This document shows, piece by piece, positions 4,580 through 6,973 of a DNA stretch of 6,973 nucleotides. The position numbers were made by a program, and so were the translations under genes. The DNA comes from CALMSM01 sp964534095 (GTDB lineage: Bacteria > Patescibacteriota > Saccharimonadia > Saccharimonadales > CALMSM01): NCBI GenBank assembly GCA_964534095.1, contig CAZHPF010000048.1, forward strand, positions 1 through 6,973. Reading direction: 5' to 3'. How positions within the stretch are numbered: position 1 is the first letter of the stretch; every line of letters begins with the position of its first letter. The notes beneath the pieces are model-generated. The model saw only the letters and a list, made by a program, of their open reading frames with translations. It did no database searches and was not told where the DNA came from.

Positions 4580-6715
4580 CTACAGTTTTTCGAGTGGCGC
4601 GAAAGCGGTATTCAACTTCTTCGGTCCTTTGCCTTTGAAGTAAATCGTGGCGTTATCGCCGTTTATCTCTACTACCGTACCAAGACCAAATAATTGATGT
4701 CGTACACTATCGCCTTCGTTGAGTTCAGGGACATAGCGTGGCTCGTCGGACGGGGCAGCAGGCGTAAATGATTGAGGTAAAGGGGCTTCAAATCCGGTAG
4801 CTATATGCGTCTCGCCCTCAATTTCGCTAAGGAAACGACTTGGCGGGTTGTGCTGTACACCGCCGTAAAGCATACGCGAGGTAGCGTAGAGCAAGTACAG
4901 TTCTTCGCGGGCGCGCGTCATACCGACATAGCAAAGCCGCCGCTCTTCTTCCATGTCTGACTGGTCATAGAGGGCACGCGAATGCGGAAACACGGTTTCC
5001 TCCATCCCGACCATAAACACAACCGGGAACTCTAGGCCTTTTGCTGCATGTAGTGTCATGAGCATCACGGCATTGCCGCCAAAATCCGCCGTGTCGAGGT
5101 CGCTCATCAGACTTATTTCTTCCAGAAACAGATCCAGCCCCAGGTCTTGATAGGATTTCGCAACGCTCAATAGTTCGCGGACATTTTCTTGGCGAGCTTC
5201 GCCCTGTGGCGTTTTGTCATCAAGAAAGGCTAGATAGTCCAATCGCTTGATGAGGCTATCGAGCATGATCGGCAGTGGTGTATCATCCATGATATCCCGA
5301 AATCGTAGCAGTACGTCATTGAGACTACTAAGCCCTGCACGGGCTTTGGGTGTTATTGCAGCACACTGTTCTGCAGTTTGCAGGGCTTCAGAAAGCGATA
5401 CGCCAAGCTCTGCCTGCCAGGTAAAAAATTGCTGAAGCGACTTAGCCCCGACGCCGCGTGTAGGAACATTGACGATCCTCTCGAAGCTCACCCGGTCGTT
5501 CGGCTGGTAGATAAGCCGCAGATAGGCCACGATGTCTTTGATTTCCTTACGGTCATAGAAACGTACGCCGCCCACGATACGATACGGAATACCGTAGCGG
5601 ATAAAGGCTTCCTCGACTGCCCGGCTTTGGGCATTGGTGCGATACAAAACGGCAAACTCATTGAAGTGACGCGCCTTTATATCAGTAGCGATTTTAACCC
5701 GTTGTACGATTGCATCGCTTTCGGCGCGTTCGTTATGAAACTGCATGAGGCGCACCGGCTGGCCGTCACCAGCATCGGTCCATAGTTTTTTGTCGCTGCG
5801 CTGAGCATTTTTGGTAATGACAGCGTGCGCAGCATCCAGAATCGCTTTAGTACTGCGGTAGTTTTGTTCCAATTTGATAATGGTCGCCTTGGGATGATCC
5901 TGTTCAAAGTTAAGGATATTACGAAAATCTGCACCGCGCCACGAGTAAATACTCTGCCAGTCATCGCCCACCACCGCGATGTTCTGGTGGGCGTCCGTGA
6001 GCAGTTTGATTAACTTATACTGGGCAGCATTGGTGTCTTGGTATTCGTCAATCATGATATAGCGAAACTGTTCTTGCCAGCGCCGGCGTATAGTCTCGTT
6101 GGTTTCAAGCAGCTGCACGGTTTTACTAATGAGGTCATCAAAATCAAGCGCAGTGTTTTGGCGAAGGGCTTGTTCATATAACGGGTACACTTGCGCGGCA
6201 GCTTTTTGGACGGGACCGTTTGCTCTAGCTCCATACGCGGCAGGTGAAATAAGCTCGTTTTTAGCGCTGCTGATTAGTCCGCTAATCGTTCGCGGCGGGC
6301 AAGCTTTTTCGTCTATCATGAGCTGCTTCGTCACCTGTTTGATCGCAGCTTGGCGATCGCCTTCATCAAAAATCACAAAATTACTCGATAGGCCGATATG
6401 CTCAGCATCGCGGCGTAATATACGTACACAAATACTATGAAACGTCCCCATGTACGGCATAAAGCTGCGGTTAGCGGCCTGCTCGCCTAACAGCCCGGCC
6501 ACCCTTTCTCTCATTTCTTGGGCAGCTTTGTTAGTAAAGGTGACTGCTAATATATTGTAGGGCGTGGCCTTATCTGTGGAAATGATATGAGCGATGCGAT
6601 GCGTCAGTGTTTTGGTCTTGCCGCTTCCCGCCCCTGCCAGAATAAGCAGCGGCCCTTCGGTCGTTTCAACGGCGCGTTGCTGCTCGCTGTTCAGCTCATT
6701 CAAAAGATCATGCAT
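4580..6715 (-). CDS. UvrD/PcrA-type superfamily 1 DNA helicase, 711 aa
   Basis: This is a 3'-5' ATP-dependent helicase of the UvrD/PcrA group, acting in nucleotide excision and mismatch repair, removal of RecA filaments and rescue of stalled forks. All SF1A motifs are present in order: Q-motif LNSEQQRAV (8-16), Walker A GAGSGKT (28-34), Ia AVTFTNKAAQEM (57-68), II DEYQD (223-227), III VVGDDWQSIYSWRGAD (248-263), IV QNYRS (284-288), V TLHAAKGLEF (554-563) and VI YVGMTRAREEL (596-606). The C-terminus ends in a PcrA-like Tudor fold that contacts RNA polymerase in PcrA/UvrD (GDSVRHQLFGLGTVVEI, about 668-684). Length is normal for the family. I cannot tell UvrD from PcrA by sequence alone. A TAAAAT box ends 6 nt before the ATG and no Shine-Dalgarno is present, suggesting leaderless translation. 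The upstream gene ends 31 nt earlier, and the hydrolase gene begins 109 nt downstream. Confidence 0.97.
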   Translation of the reverse strand: MHDLLNELNSEQQRAVETTEGPLLILAGAGSGKTKTLTHRIAHIISTDKATPYNILAVTFTNKAAQEMRERVAGLLGEQAANRSFMPYMGTFHSICVRILRRDAEHIGLSSNFVIFDEGDRQAAIKQVTKQLMIDEKACPPRTISGLISSAKNELISPAAYGARANGPVQKAAAQVYPLYEQALRQNTALDFDDLISKTVQLLETNETIRRRWQEQFRYIMIDEYQDTNAAQYKLIKLLTDAHQNIAVVGDDWQSIYSWRGADFRNILNFEQDHPKATIIKLEQNYRSTKAILDAAHAVITKNAQRSDKKLWTDAGDGQPVRLMQFHNERAESDAIVQRVKIATDIKARHFNEFAVLYRTNAQSRAVEEAFIRYGIPYRIVGGVRFYDRKEIKDIVAYLRLIYQPNDRVSFERIVNVPTRGVGAKSLQQFFTWQAELGVSLSEALQTAEQCAAITPKARAGLSSLNDVLLRFRDIMDDTPLPIMLDSLIKRLDYLAFLDDKTPQGEARQENVRELLSVAKSYQDLGLDLFLEEISLMSDLDTADFGGNAVMLMTLHAAKGLEFPVVFMVGMEETVFPHSRALYDQSDMEEERRLCYVGMTRAREELYLLYATSRMLYGGVQHNPPSRFLSEIEGETHIATGFEAPLPQSFTPAAPSDEPRYVPELNEGDSVRHQLFGLGTVVEINGDNATIYFKGKGPKKLNTAFAPLEKL

Positions 6716-6721
6716 CAGTAT

Positions 6722-6727
6722 ATTTTA
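6722..6727 (-). promoter_or_regulatory. Candidate -10 box of the helicase gene
   Basis: On the minus strand TAAAAT lies 6 nt before the ATG at 6715, so +1 would fall on the A of the start codon. No good -35 box is found 16-18 nt upstream (ATAATG at 17 nt). The box lies in the 31-nt gap after the preceding gene, so readthrough from that gene is an equally good explanation for helicase expression. Confidence 0.35.
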
Positions 6728-6746
6728 GCAGGCTTTGGCGCAGACA

Positions 6747-6973
6747 TTATTTATTTAAGGTCATCATCATGTAGGCAATCGTACCAACCGCAACCATCAG
6801 CAGGAGAAATAAGAACAATGCCCAGCTGCCGCCTTGCTTGCCTTGATGGATAGGTACAAAATAGGTTTTTTCATCGATCAGCTCTTTCGTGTGTTCGGCC
6901 TGCTCGGCTTCGGCGGCTTTTTCGGCTTCTGCCTTGCCGGTCTGTTCTTCAGGAGCGGGTGCTGGCTCGTCTT
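6747..6973 (-). CDS. C-terminal 74 residues of a Glu/Ala-rich, single-pass membrane protein (runs off right edge)
   Basis: A minus-strand frame enters from the right edge (first full codon at 6971) and ends at TAA 6749-6747. The visible part has three sections. The first is a Glu/Ala/Lys-rich low-complexity stretch (PAPEEQTGKAEAEKAAEAEQ, visible residues 4-23), probably helical or disordered. Next comes a short linker, KTYFVPIHQGKQGGSW. Last is a hydrophobic segment of about 20 residues (ALFLFLLLMVAVGTIAYMMM) and a four-residue tail, TLNK. This arrangement suggests a tail-anchored membrane protein with the bulk of the chain in the cytoplasm, although topology cannot be fixed without the N-terminus. 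No family is recognised. It ends 31 nt before the helicase gene on the same strand and may be part of the same transcript. The clean change from a Glu/Ala-rich region to a membrane segment followed by a stop supports a true gene. Confidence 0.72.
   Translation of the reverse strand, partial: DEPAPAPEEQTGKAEAEKAAEAEQAEHTKELIDEKTYFVPIHQGKQGGSWALFLFLLLMVAVGTIAYMMMTLNK

Noticed and set aside
5378..5785. 135-codon plus-strand frame inside the helicase gene
   Set aside because: It is fully antisense to conserved helicase sequence, with no family similarity or upstream signals; a shadow frame.

Overview
The window looks like chromosomal DNA from a small-genome bacterium. My best guess is a member of the Candidate Phyla Radiation, most likely a Saccharibacteria (TM7)-type organism, at about 50% confidence. 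The reasons are the order of genes uvrD/pcrA-like helicase, then a DUF348/G5 cell-wall hydrolase, then rsmA; a tiny DUF6496-type basic protein; compact spacing; and several genes that appear to start with leaderless mRNAs. TGA is used as a normal stop (marR), which argues against the recoded Gracilibacteria/Absconditabacteria. No 16S rRNA or other taxonomic marker is present, so this placement is inference.

Layout. (1) Positions 1-1487 hold two unrecognised genes transcribed away from each other from a 98-bp AT-rich intergenic region. One is the N-terminal 197 codons of a minus-strand gene that runs off the left edge. The other is a complete 265-codon plus-strand gene that begins with a C10 tract and has a perfect inverted repeat covering its -10 box and start codon. 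(2) Positions 1588-1902 hold two very small plus-strand genes behind a strong Shine-Dalgarno site: a 43-aa Cys/His zinc-binding protein and a 57-aa Lys-rich DUF6496-like protein, 9 nt apart. (3) From 1915 to the right edge everything is on the minus strand. Read in its own direction the order is: a 5'-truncated Glu/Ala-rich protein with a C-terminal membrane anchor, a UvrD/PcrA helicase (711 aa), a membrane-anchored DUF348x3-G5-lysozyme-fold protein, RsmA (16S rRNA dimethyltransferase) and a MarR regulator.

How they fit together. The hydrolase-rsmA pair is separated by only 11 nt and is probably co-transcribed. It mirrors the yabE-ksgA and rpfB-ksgA neighbourhoods of Firmicutes and Actinobacteria. 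marR follows rsmA but has its own good promoter. A 36-bp inverted repeat overlaps that promoter and includes the stop codon of rsmA, so autoregulation is likely. No RNA genes, insertion sequences, CRISPR arrays or clear intrinsic terminators were seen. I did not find a recognisable new defence or mobile system. The most unusual signals are the C10 tract, the two operator-like palindromes and the recurrent '-10 box 6-7 nt before ATG' arrangement.
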